Below are positions 17,088 to 24,784 of a stretch of DNA of 64,000 nucleotides, piece after piece (the first letter of the stretch is position 1; each line of letters starts with the position of its first letter). The stretch lies in NCBI RefSeq assembly GCF_006636205.1, contig NZ_VIGB01000003.1, positions 372,001 through 436,000 on the forward strand, in the 5' to 3' direction. Both the position numbers and the translations under genes were made by a program. This DNA is from Kitasatospora acidiphila (lineage in GTDB: Bacteria; Actinomycetota; Actinomycetes; Streptomycetales; Streptomycetaceae). A model generated the notes under the pieces. The model worked only from the letters and a program-made list of their open reading frames with translations, was not told where the DNA came from and made no database searches.

Positions 17088-18872
17088 TCAACCGATCCCG
17101 TGGGACTGCAGCCACATCTCCAGCAGGGCCACCTGCCACAGGGCGTTCGCCCCGCGCGCCGTGCGATGGGTGTCCGGGGCGGCCAGCAACTCGGCCAGGT
17201 AGGCCTCCCGGAAGATCCCCCGGGACCGGGCCTCGGGGGCCGCCAGGGCCTGCTGGATCCGGGCGAGCACCGGCGGGGCCATCCGGCGGATCGCCGGTAC
17301 CGGGAAGTAGCCCTTGGGCCGGTCGATCACCTCGTGCGGCAGCAACTTGCGGGCGGCGTCCTTGAGGACCCCCTTGCCGCCCTGCGCGAGCTTGAGCTGC
17401 GGCGGGCAGGCGGCGGCCAGCTCGACCAGTTCGTGGTCCAGGAACGGGACGCGTGCCTCCAGCCCCCAGTCCATGGTCATGTTGTCCACCCGCTTGACCG
17501 GGTCGTCGACCATCAGCACGTGGGTGTCAAGCCGGATGGCGGCGTCGAGGGCGGTCTCGGCTCCCGCGGGCGCCATGTGTGCGCGGACCAGTTCGCTGGA
17601 GGCGTCGTGGTCGGCCAGCAGCTCCGGCTGGAGGATCCGGGCGAGTTCGGCGTGCGATCGGTCGAAGAACACCTTGGCGAACGTCTCGGGCTCCCGCTCG
17701 CGCGACACCGCCGCCAGGTCGGGGTGCCAGCGGTATCCGGCGAAGATCTCGTCGGCGCCCTGCCCGCTCTGCACGACGGTGACGTGCTTGGAGACCTGTT
17801 CTGACAGCAGGTGGAAGGCGACCACGTCGTGGCTGACCATCGGCTCGCTCATGGCCGCCACCGCCCGGTCAAGGGCGCCCCGGACCCGGTCCGAAGGGAC
17901 CATGATCTGATGGTGGTCGGTGGCGAACTCCCGGGCCACCAGGTCCGAATACATGAACTCGTCGCCCTGCTCGCCGCGTTCCGCCTCGAACCCCACGCTG
18001 AAGGTGGCCTGGTCGTCCTGGCCCGCTTCGGCGAGCAGCGCCACGATCAGGCTGGAGTCCAGGCCGCCGGAGAGCAGCACCCCGACCGGTACGTCTGCCA
18101 CCGTGCGGCGGCGGACGGCGGTGCGCAGGGCGTCGAGCACGGCGTCGCTCCAGTCGGCGGCGTCCATGCCCGCGTGCTCCGGCCGGCGGCTGTAGGACGG
18201 CTGCCAGTAGCACTCGTCGTGCTGGCCGCCGTCCGGCTGCACGACCCGCACGGTGGCGGGCGGCAGCTTGCGGACGCCGGTGAGCACGGTGCGCGGGGCC
18301 GCGACGGTGCCGTGCAGGGTCAGGTACTGGTGCAGCGCGGCCGGGTCGATGGAGGTGTCCACCCCACCGCCCGCGAGCAGGGCGGGCAGTGAGGAGGCGA
18401 AGCGCAGCCGGTCCGCCCGCCGTGCCAGGTAGAGGGGTTTGATGCCGAGCCGGTCGCGGCCGAGCACCAGCCGACCGGTGTCCAACTCGGCCACGGCGAA
18501 GGCGAACATGCCGAACAGTCGCTCCACGCAAGCCGTGCCCCACTGCCGGTAGGCCCTGAGCAGCACCTCGGTGTCGGAGGTCGAGAAGAAGCGGTGGCCC
18601 AGGCCCTCCAACTCCTGCCTCAGCTCCCGGTAGTTGTAGACGCAGCCGTTGAAGGCGACGGTGAGGCCGCTCTCGGCGTCGGTCATCGGCTGGGCGCCGC
18701 GCTCCGACAGGTCGATGATCTTCAGTCGCCGGTGGCCGAACGCCACGGCGCCCTGTGACCACAACCCCCGGCCGTCCGGCCCGCGAGCCGCCAGCCGGTC
18801 GGTCATGCGCTCCACGGCGGCCAGGTCGGGGCGCCCGCCGTCGAAGCGGATCTCTCCGGTCAGCCCGCACAT
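17088..18872 (-). CDS. N-acetylglutaminylglutamine-type amidotransferase (asparagine synthetase B family)
   Basis: The 594-residue enzyme has a class II glutaminase domain starting at Cys2 (MCGLTGEIRFDGG; FNGCVYNYRELR; DRLGIKPLYL) and a C-terminal synthetase domain with the PP-loop SGGLDSSL (about residue 260) and the QGADEIFAGYRWH motif. The phrases RGPDGRGLWSQG and HRRLKIIDLSE match the NAGGN amidotransferase subgroup better than AsnB. It would transfer NH3 from glutamine to a side-chain carboxylate. It lies 7 bp after a GCS2-type ligase and 14 bp before an S9 peptidase on the same strand. Confidence 0.88.
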   Translation of the reverse strand: MCGLTGEIRFDGGRPDLAAVERMTDRLAARGPDGRGLWSQGAVAFGHRRLKIIDLSERGAQPMTDAESGLTVAFNGCVYNYRELRQELEGLGHRFFSTSDTEVLLRAYRQWGTACVERLFGMFAFAVAELDTGRLVLGRDRLGIKPLYLARRADRLRFASSLPALLAGGGVDTSIDPAALHQYLTLHGTVAAPRTVLTGVRKLPPATVRVVQPDGGQHDECYWQPSYSRRPEHAGMDAADWSDAVLDALRTAVRRRTVADVPVGVLLSGGLDSSLIVALLAEAGQDDQATFSVGFEAERGEQGDEFMYSDLVAREFATDHHQIMVPSDRVRGALDRAVAAMSEPMVSHDVVAFHLLSEQVSKHVTVVQSGQGADEIFAGYRWHPDLAAVSREREPETFAKVFFDRSHAELARILQPELLADHDASSELVRAHMAPAGAETALDAAIRLDTHVLMVDDPVKRVDNMTMDWGLEARVPFLDHELVELAAACPPQLKLAQGGKGVLKDAARKLLPHEVIDRPKGYFPVPAIRRMAPPVLARIQQALAAPEARSRGIFREAYLAELLAAPDTHRTARGANALWQVALLEMWLQSHGIG

Positions 18873-18879
18873 ACTCGGC

Positions 18880-20184
18880 TCACCTCCCGTTCGAGCGGCG
18901 GCGCGGGGCCGGCCGCAGGACGGTGGCGGTCATCGGGTCGCAGCCGGCTGCGAACGGCTGGCGGTCCGCGGCCGTCGCCCGGGTCGCCCGGCGCGGCAGG
19001 GCGCCCGACCGATGGGCCGCGAGCCGCGCGGCCTGGTTCTGCCGGCAGCGGGCGGACAGGCCTCTGCGGTCGATCCGCGCGCGGGGGCCGGTTGCCACGG
19101 GGTGCGCCCGGGTCCGGGTGACCAGGAAGTCGACGGCCGACGTCATGCCGCCGTCGGCGGCGACGCGCCGCAGCCGCTGAGCGACGTCGCCCAGCCCCAG
19201 CGCCTCCTCGGCCAGCCCCGAAACGGTCTCCCAGTCGCCGAACTCCTCCAGGGTCGGCCGCAGCCGCGCCAGCAGCGATCGGACCACGGCACCGGCCGGC
19301 CTCGCCTGGCCGGTGGCCGGGTCGATCAGCCGACCGTCCAGCCCCGAGCGGGCGGCCCGCCAGGTCATGGCGCGCAGCCAGGGCTGCCGGGAGTGGTGCC
19401 GGCAGCCGTCGGATCGCCGCACCACCTCGCAGGCATCGGCCACCAGCGCGCGGAACAGCCCGGCGAGCAGCACCACCGTCTCCACCCGGGGGCAGGCGTC
19501 GCACACCCGCAGCTCCAGCGTCGGCTGGTGTGCGGAGGGCCGGATGTCGTAGTAGACCATCCCCACGTCACTGATCACGCCGGAACGTATCAACCCGGTC
19601 ACGGCCGCGTCGTAGGCCGCTGCCGAACCGAAGCACCCGACCGGCCCGGAGGTGGGCCAGCGCTGCCACAGCATGGTGCGCCAACTGGCGTAGCCCGTGT
19701 CCGCGCCGAGCCAGAAGGGCGAGCTGGCGGACAGCGCCAGCAGGGTCGGCAACCAGGGCGAGACCACGCACATCGCGCGGACGGCCGTGTCGCGGTCGGG
19801 CACGTCCACATGGAACTGCGCGCCGCAGATCAGCTGCTCGTCGGCCACCGCGCGGTACTCGTCGGCCATGTGCTGGTACCGGGGCTGCGGGGTGACGTCC
19901 ACCGCCCCCATCCGGCCCAGCGGCGCGGTCCCGGCCGCGACCACCGCCAGCCCCAGCGGGGCGGCCGCGTCGTCCAGGGCCCGCCGGGACCTGACCAGGT
20001 CGGTCCGGAGAGCGTCCAGCGAGGCGTGCACACCGCTGTTGGACTCGACGACCGACTGCAGGAACTCGGTGGTGAAGCCGCGGTCCGGTAAGCGGTCCAG
20101 CACCTCACGGGCGCGCGCCACCAGCATCCGGGTCTCCACATCGACGATGTGGAACTCCTCCTCGACTCCCATCGGCACGGTCAT
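18880..20184 (-). CDS. carboxylate-amine ligase, glutamate-cysteine ligase GCS2 (YbdK) family
   Basis: The 434-residue protein begins MTVPMGVEEEFHIVD with the GVEEE signature of the GCS2/YbdK family and continues with VVESNSGVH, GAQFHVDVPD, YYDIRPS and THE-like LELRVCDACP. These ATP-dependent enzymes form gamma-glutamyl or similar amide bonds. The C-terminal 90 residues are basic and low-complexity, an extension beyond the usual 370-380 residues. ATG 20184 has GGAGG 6 bases upstream. It starts the leftward operon ligase - amidotransferase - S9 peptidase. I infer that it makes the dipeptide that the next enzyme amidates. Confidence 0.88.
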   Translation of the reverse strand: MTVPMGVEEEFHIVDVETRMLVARAREVLDRLPDRGFTTEFLQSVVESNSGVHASLDALRTDLVRSRRALDDAAAPLGLAVVAAGTAPLGRMGAVDVTPQPRYQHMADEYRAVADEQLICGAQFHVDVPDRDTAVRAMCVVSPWLPTLLALSASSPFWLGADTGYASWRTMLWQRWPTSGPVGCFGSAAAYDAAVTGLIRSGVISDVGMVYYDIRPSAHQPTLELRVCDACPRVETVVLLAGLFRALVADACEVVRRSDGCRHHSRQPWLRAMTWRAARSGLDGRLIDPATGQARPAGAVVRSLLARLRPTLEEFGDWETVSGLAEEALGLGDVAQRLRRVAADGGMTSAVDFLVTRTRAHPVATGPRARIDRRGLSARCRQNQAARLAAHRSGALPRRATRATAADRQPFAAGCDPMTATVLRPAPRRRSNGR

Positions 20185-20306
20185 CGGGCACCTCCGAACC
20201 GGTTCGACGACACGGCGTCTGCTATGCCGCCGCGCCCCCGGACGGCCACTCTTCGCGGTAGTCCGCCCCCGAAAGACCAACCTCCCACGACCACCCCCGA
20301 ACCGCA

Positions 20307-20413
20307 TCAGGACCCGCAGTGGGCAGCGATCAGCTCCCGGTACCAGCGGTGCGACACCTTGGGGGTGCGGGCCTGGGTCTCGAAGTCGCCGTGGACAGGC
20401 CGAAGCGCTCTCT
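20307..20413 (-). pseudogene. relic of a GH1 beta-glucosidase C-terminus
   Basis: Read leftward, this stretch encodes ERFGL, then after a one-base frame change VHGDFETQARTPKVSHRW and YRELIAAH, ending at a stop at 20307. This is the conserved C-terminal tail of family GH1 glucosidases; the intact gene at 53156-54496 ends RFGLVHVDFETQRRTPK. Upstream of 20413 no further homology is seen, so only about 35 codons survive. Confidence 0.75.
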
Positions 20414-20519
20414 GATGGGACCATGGGAACGAGGCAGCGCGGGGACGACATCCGGCTCGCCTCGGCTGTCGGCCGGACAGCTGCGGACGCGTGCTGCCGC
20501 GCCGCAGAAGGAGTCGATC

Positions 20520-20819
20520 ATGGAATACCTCGTCACGATGACCACCCGCGTCCCGGACGGGACCTCGGAACAAGCCGTCGAGGAGATCCGCGCCCGCGAG
20601 GCCGCGCGGGCACGTGAACTCGCGGCGCAGGGACACCTGCTCCGCCTGTGGCGCCCTCCGCTGCAACCGGGTGAGTGGCGCACACTCGGACTCTTCGCAG
20701 CCGACGACAGCGGCCAGCTCGAGGATGTCCTGGCCTCGATGCCGCTGCGTGTGTGGCGCACCGATGAGGTCACCCCGCTGTCTCCTCACCCGAATGACCC
20801 CGACCACGCCCGCAGCTGA
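20520..20819 (+). CDS. muconolactone delta-isomerase family protein
   Basis: The 99-residue protein has the ferredoxin-like fold pattern and spacing of muconolactone isomerase: MEYLVTMTTRVPDG at the start, an AREAARARELAAQGHLLRLWRPP helix-strand with the invariant GxLxRLW element, and a C-terminal DVLASMPLRVWRTDEVTPLSPHP. In the beta-ketoadipate pathway this enzyme isomerises muconolactone, but no other catechol genes are present, so a different lactone or a stand-alone role is likely. AAGGAG sits 5 bases before ATG 20520. Confidence 0.85.
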   Translation: MEYLVTMTTRVPDGTSEQAVEEIRAREAARARELAAQGHLLRLWRPPLQPGEWRTLGLFAADDSGQLEDVLASMPLRVWRTDEVTPLSPHPNDPDHARS

Positions 20820-20933
20820 CCGAGCGCCACACATCCCCGCCGCGGGCTCGGTAGGACCGCCCCTCCCGCAGCCATCCCACCCGCCCGGCCCGCTGACTCC
20901 GGGCGCCGACGCCCTCACCCGGGAAGGACTCCG

Positions 20934-21305
20934 ATGAACAGCACCGCAGACGACGAGAAGATCCTTCGTGGTGTCCTCGACGAGTGGAAGGCAGCCGTCG
21001 ATGCGCACGAGCCCGAGCGAGTCGCCTCCTGCTTCACTGAGGACGCGATCTTCCAGGGCCTCCATCCGTACAGCGTCGGCCGGCAGGGCATTGCCGACTA
21101 CTACGATTCCCAGCCGCTCGGGATGACCGCCGACTACCAGGTTCTCGAAACCAGGCAGTTGGCCGATGGCCTCGTGCTCGGCTACATGAGTGTCGATTTC
21201 TCGTTCGTCGACCGGCCGACGCTCGCGGTGTACCTGAGTCTGGTGGTCGAACAGGCGGCAGACCGCTGGTACATCCGCCACTACCAGGTATCCAGCCTCG
21301 GCTGA
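20934..21305 (+). CDS. SnoaL/NTF2-like protein
   Basis: The 123-residue protein has the cone-shaped NTF2 fold pattern: helix ILRGVLDEWKAAVDAHEPERVASCFTEDAIFQG in pieces, the GRQGIADYY turn and four C-terminal strands ending WYIRHYQVSSLG. Members act as small isomerases/hydrolases or as binding proteins. The catalytic role is unreadable. GGAAGGACTCCG precedes ATG 20934. It lies 114 bp after the muconolactone-isomerase-like gene and may be co-transcribed with it. Confidence 0.8.
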   Translation: MNSTADDEKILRGVLDEWKAAVDAHEPERVASCFTEDAIFQGLHPYSVGRQGIADYYDSQPLGMTADYQVLETRQLADGLVLGYMSVDFSFVDRPTLAVYLSLVVEQAADRWYIRHYQVSSLG

Positions 21306-21492
21306 GGAGATGGTCCGATAACCACGTGTACAGCCGATCCCCGGCAGCGCTGCACCGATCCCGGTCGGCAACCCTGGACGGGTCCGGCCGGCGTGGGCAG
21401 GGCCGGCCTGCGTTGCGGCCGACGTGCCGTCAGCGGCAGCGAAGTGCCTGGCGAGGATGGCGGAGAGCCCATGTGTGATCCAGAATCATCGG

Positions 21493-22035
21493 ATGGTCAC
21501 GCTTGAGACTCCCCGGTTGATCCTGCGTCGCTGGCGCGAGGAAGACGTTGCGCCCATGGCTGCCGTCAATGCCGACCCTGAGGTCATGCGGTGGATCCGT
21601 GACGGCAGCGTCCGTGACGAACAGCAGACTCGCAGCGGGATCCAGGCTTGGGAGAGCGAGTGGGAGTCACAGGGCTTCGGCCTGTTCGCCGTGGAGATCC
21701 GGTCCACCGGCGAGCTGGCCGGGTTCACCGGCCTTTCGGTGCCCGCATTCCTGCCGGAGGTACTGCCGGCGGTTGAGGTCGGCTGGCGGCTGGGGCGTTC
21801 CCACTGGGGGCAGGGTTTGGCCACCGAGGCCGCTGCGGCCGCTGTACGGTTCGCGTTCGAGGAGCGAGGGCTGGAGCGGATCGTCAGCATCACTCAGGTG
21901 GGCAACGACGCCTCCGAACGGATCATGACCAAACTGGGGATGCGTCCGGTCCGTGAGACCGTCAATCCCACCAGCGGTCGGCGAGTACGGGTGTACGAGT
22001 TGTCGTCGGACCAGTACGCCACAACCTCTCGTTGA
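21493..22035 (+). CDS. GNAT acetyltransferase, RimJ/RimL type
   Basis: The 180-residue protein opens LETPRLILRRWREEDVAPMAAVN and has the acetyl-CoA loop RSHWGQGLATEA followed by NDASERIMTKLGM, diagnostic of the RimJ/RimL ribosomal-protein acetyltransferase group. ATG 21493 gives the standard family start; ATG 21457 is an alternative. The last codons and stop run into a transposase relic on the opposite strand, so the natural C-terminus may have been altered by an insertion. Confidence 0.85.
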   Translation: MVTLETPRLILRRWREEDVAPMAAVNADPEVMRWIRDGSVRDEQQTRSGIQAWESEWESQGFGLFAVEIRSTGELAGFTGLSVPAFLPEVLPAVEVGWRLGRSHWGQGLATEAAAAAVRFAFEERGLERIVSITQVGNDASERIMTKLGMRPVRETVNPTSGRRVRVYELSSDQYATTSR

Positions 22036-22100
22036 TGGCGGCAACGAGGACGGTGGCCTCGTAGCGGACCGCGAGTTCGTCGTACCAGCGAAGCCCCAAC
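22030..22100 (-). mobile_element. C-terminal relic of an IS5-type transposase
   Basis: Read leftward the frame gives RWYDELAVRYEATVLVAAIN, a very close match to the conserved tail (RYDKLAVRYEAT...AAIN) of IS5-family transposases common in Streptomyces. Upstream homology is lost after about 24 codons. No terminal inverted repeats are visible. It sits between a GNAT gene and tRNA-fMet. Confidence 0.7.
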
Positions 22101-22231
22101 TTGCCACCGCTGCTTGACCCGGTAGCTGTATGGGGTGCCTCGTCCGCCGGCACCCGTCGCGGCTCCCGCCGTCCCGCCGTCGGGAACCGATTTCGCGCTG
22201 GCACGATTACCGCCTAAGCTGATCTCACCGA

Positions 22232-22305
22232 CGCGGGGTGGAGCAGCTCGGTAGCTCGCTGGGCTCATAACCCAGAGGTCGCAGGTTCAAATCCTGTCCC
22301 CGCTA
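22232..22305 (+). tRNA. initiator tRNA-fMet (CAU)
   Basis: A complete cloverleaf is visible: acceptor CGCGGGG with an unpaired first base (C1 opposite U72, the initiator hallmark), D-arm around AGCTCGGTAGCT, anticodon stem with GGG/CCC pairs around loop CTCATAA (anticodon CAT), and the T-arm GGTTCAAATCC. The 3' CCA is not encoded (CTA follows A73), as is common in actinomycetes. A strong hairpin follows at once. Confidence 0.97.
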
Positions 22306-22309
22306 CTAC

Positions 22310-22351
22310 CAGGGCCGGGGCCCGCGCATGATCGCGCGGGCCCCGGCCCTG
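22310..22351 (+). terminator. intrinsic terminator of tRNA-fMet
   Basis: An 18-bp perfect stem (22310-22327 with 22334-22351) around the 6-base loop ATGATC is followed by TTTCGTT. It starts 4 bases after the tRNA end. This is the strongest hairpin in the left half of the window. Confidence 0.9.
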
Positions 22352-22559
22352 TTTCGTTGGTCAGCACGTGGCGCAAACAGGACAGACGGCCGGTGGCGCG
22401 AGGCCGGGCGCGCCTGGGCTGTTCGGTAGGTATTGCTCCCCCATTCGTGTGGCGGGTCCGGCGAACAGGAATCGGCAGCGCGGCACCGATCAATGGTCGA
22501 TGGGACTGGTCGACGGGACCACAGGCGAGCCCGCGACCGCTTCCTGAGAGTAGGCCACG

Positions 22560-24152
22560 GTGCTCAACAGGCGAGCCGCGCTGCGCACGGGCGTGTTCGG
22601 TGCCATCGGAGCGGGGGCGGTGGCCCCGCAGGTGCCGACGGGCGCGGGCGCGGTACCCGAGTCAGCGGAGCACGTCAGTCCTCGAGACTGGGAGCGGCTG
22701 GCCGGCGCGCTGTCCCCGGCTTCCACGCTCTACCGGCCGTGCGGCTCCGTCTACCCGTCGCTGGCCCTCCCGTTCAACCACCGGTATGACGCGGTCCAGC
22801 CGGCCGGGATCGTCGCCTGCGCCACCACCGGGGACCTTCGCGAGGCGATCCGCTGGGCCCGCTCGGTGGGGCTGCCCGCCGTGCCCCGCTCCGGGCTGGG
22901 GCACAACTACGCCGGGTACTCCACCACCACCGGCCTGCTGCTGAACATGGCCCGGATGAGGAGCATCACCACCACACCGCAGCCGGGCCGCGCCCGCTCC
23001 CGGGTGTACGGGCCCATGAAGGTCGTGCACGACGCCGGCACCGTCACCGTCGGTGCCGGAGTCACCAACGGCGACCTGCATCCCCTGCTGGAGGACCGCG
23101 GCATCTTCGTGCCCACCGGTCGCTGCCCCACCGTCGGGGTCGCCGGACTGGTGCTGGGCGGCGGTATCGGCTTCAGCGACAAGATGTTCGGCCTGACCTG
23201 CGACCGGCTCAGCGCCACGACCGTCGTGCTCGCCGACGGACAGGTGGTGGAGGCCGGCGAGGACTCGCACCCCGACCTGTTCTGGGCCTGCCGGGGCGGC
23301 GCGGGCAACAACTTCGGTGTCAACACGTCATTTACCTTCCGGTACGAGCAGTTCGAGGGCACCGTCGGCATCTACCGGTTCCGCTGGAGCCTGGACTCCG
23401 TCCTGCCGGCGATCGGCGCCGCGCAGCAGATCGCCCAGGACACCGTGGAGGACAAGCGGTTCCATCTGCGCGTCGGCATCGGGACTCGCGGACAGACCAG
23501 GCCGCAGATCCAGCAGAACGCCAACGTCAACGCCATCGGCCAGTACTACGGCACCGTCGAGGAACTGCGTGCCGTCCTCGCCCCGCTGCTGGACATCGGC
23601 ACCGCCGAGGAGCGCGCCCGCAACCGCGCGTCGATCCGAGCCGTCACACCCGGCGAGGCGAGCGTGCTGCTGAGCGCTACCACGCCGGTGGAACGGTTCG
23701 CCGCCAAGTCGGCGATCCTGGACTCCCGCACACTCCTGACCGACCGGCAGGTCAGCGCGGCAGCCGAGCGCCTGCTGGACTGGCCGGGCAGCGGCAACGA
23801 GGACGGAGCCGGGTTCGCGATGTTCGCCCTCGGCGGCGAGATCAACCGGGTACCGCCGGCTGCGACCGCATTCGTGCACCGCAACGGCCTGTTCGTCTTC
23901 GCCGCCGAGACCTCCTGGGCAGACTACGACCCCTTCAGCGTCGCCGACGCCAACCTGCACTGGCTCCAGGAGTTCTACGACGACATCTTCCGTGGCAGAC
24001 CACCGCAGCACTCGTATCAGAACTTTCCCGACCCGACGCTCAAGGAATGGCAGCGGGCCTACTACGGCACGAACTACGACCGCCTGGTCCGCGTGAAGCG
24101 GACCTACGACCCGACCGGCTTCTTCGGCTACCCGCAGGCGATCGGCAGCTGA
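22560..24152 (+). CDS. secreted FAD-dependent oxidase, berberine-bridge-enzyme (BBE) type
   Basis: The 530-residue protein starts with a twin-arginine-like signal (LNRRAALRTGVFGAIGAGAVA) and then the PCMH FAD-binding domain. Both covalent flavin anchors are readable: His in RSGLGHNYAGYS (about 115) and Cys in GRCPTVGVAG (about 189), followed by LVLGGGIGF. The C-terminal BBE domain ends NYDRLVRVKRTYDPTGFF. Bicovalent flavoproteins of this kind oxidise amines, sugars or cyclise alkaloid-like products. GTG 22560 is used; its ribosome site (GAGAGTAGG) is weak. It lies 632 bp upstream of the NRPS genes on the same strand and may tailor their product, but this is not proven. Confidence 0.88.
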   Translation: MLNRRAALRTGVFGAIGAGAVAPQVPTGAGAVPESAEHVSPRDWERLAGALSPASTLYRPCGSVYPSLALPFNHRYDAVQPAGIVACATTGDLREAIRWARSVGLPAVPRSGLGHNYAGYSTTTGLLLNMARMRSITTTPQPGRARSRVYGPMKVVHDAGTVTVGAGVTNGDLHPLLEDRGIFVPTGRCPTVGVAGLVLGGGIGFSDKMFGLTCDRLSATTVVLADGQVVEAGEDSHPDLFWACRGGAGNNFGVNTSFTFRYEQFEGTVGIYRFRWSLDSVLPAIGAAQQIAQDTVEDKRFHLRVGIGTRGQTRPQIQQNANVNAIGQYYGTVEELRAVLAPLLDIGTAEERARNRASIRAVTPGEASVLLSATTPVERFAAKSAILDSRTLLTDRQVSAAAERLLDWPGSGNEDGAGFAMFALGGEINRVPPAATAFVHRNGLFVFAAETSWADYDPFSVADANLHWLQEFYDDIFRGRPPQHSYQNFPDPTLKEWQRAYYGTNYDRLVRVKRTYDPTGFFGYPQAIGS

Positions 24153-24349
24153 CACCCCCATGCGGTACCTGATGCCGCTTTGCGCGAACTGCGGCGCCGA
24201 GCGGAATTCAGGCGCTGCTGCCGACACCGCTACTCCCCGTCGGCGGTCCGCGCCTCCGGTTCGAGGACGCAATTCCCCCACTGTTAACGGCTGGGATCCC
24301 TGGCAAGGTTCAGCTGAAAACGTGCTGTTCTTGCGGAGGAGATCGGGCA

Positions 24350-24378
24350 TTGACACCTCCGGCGACATGACCAATCAT
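24350..24378 (+). promoter_or_regulatory. candidate promoter of the NRPS operon
   Basis: A full consensus -35 TTGACA (24350-24355) is followed after 17 bp by AATCAT (24373-24378; 4 of 6 matches to TATAAT). Transcription from here would leave an untranslated leader of about 400 bases containing two hairpins. Confidence 0.45.
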
Positions 24379-24423
24379 CATGCGAAACGCTGGATCGGAA
24401 GACCAACCAACCTTTTTCCTGCT

Positions 24424-24454
24424 CAGGACAGTTGGCCGTTGAATGGCTGTCCTG
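24424..24454. promoter_or_regulatory. inverted repeat downstream of the candidate NRPS promoter
   Basis: CAGGACAG (24424-24431) and CTGTCCTG (24447-24454) are perfect reverse complements with a 15-bp spacer. It could be a regulator site or an RNA stem in the leader. Confidence 0.4.
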
Positions 24455-24656
24455 CCAGGAGATGAGCACGCGGTGGGTGAGATGGTGGATACAAGTCGTG
24501 CCGAAAGTCCGCTCCACCGAGGGGCACGCAGGGAAGCAGGCGGCCGTTCTGCCCGCGCCGGCCGTGCGCAGTCACCGCTCATCGGCAGACACTGAATCCG
24601 CCTGGACGAGGAGCAGTCCGGTGACCCATTCGTTGGCGCACCGCTGAGAAACACAC

Positions 24657-24686
24657 CGGGTGCCCGCAGTTCGAGCAGGGCACCCG
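24657..24686 (+). promoter_or_regulatory. inverted repeat/hairpin 99 bp before the NRPS start
   Basis: CGGGTGCCC (24657-24665) and GGGCACCCG (24678-24686) pair perfectly with a 12-base loop. In the RNA this is a stable GC hairpin; it could be an attenuator, a terminator of upstream transcription from the oxidase gene, or an operator. Confidence 0.45.
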
Positions 24687-24784
24687 TCGAATAGTCATCA
24701 TCCCTCGCGCCCGCCGCCGGGCCAGTGAGTTCTTTTCTGACGCCTCCCCGATAACTGTCCTCCGCTCAGAGGAAAGAGCTGGCT

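Larger units (their letters stand above)
24153..24784 (+). other. 632-bp intergenic region before the NRPS genes
   Basis: No convincing gene is seen on either strand; the open frames here have poor codon character. The stretch 24280-24430 is more AT-rich than its surroundings. It contains a candidate promoter (24350-24378) and two perfect inverted repeats (24424-24454 and 24657-24686), annotated separately. A ribosome site GAGGAAAG (24769-24776) precedes the TTG start of the NRPS. Confidence 0.6.

Noticed and set aside
24160..24465. 101-codon frame before the NRPS genes
   Set aside because: No ribosome site, no recognisable motif, and irregular codon use; the region looks regulatory.
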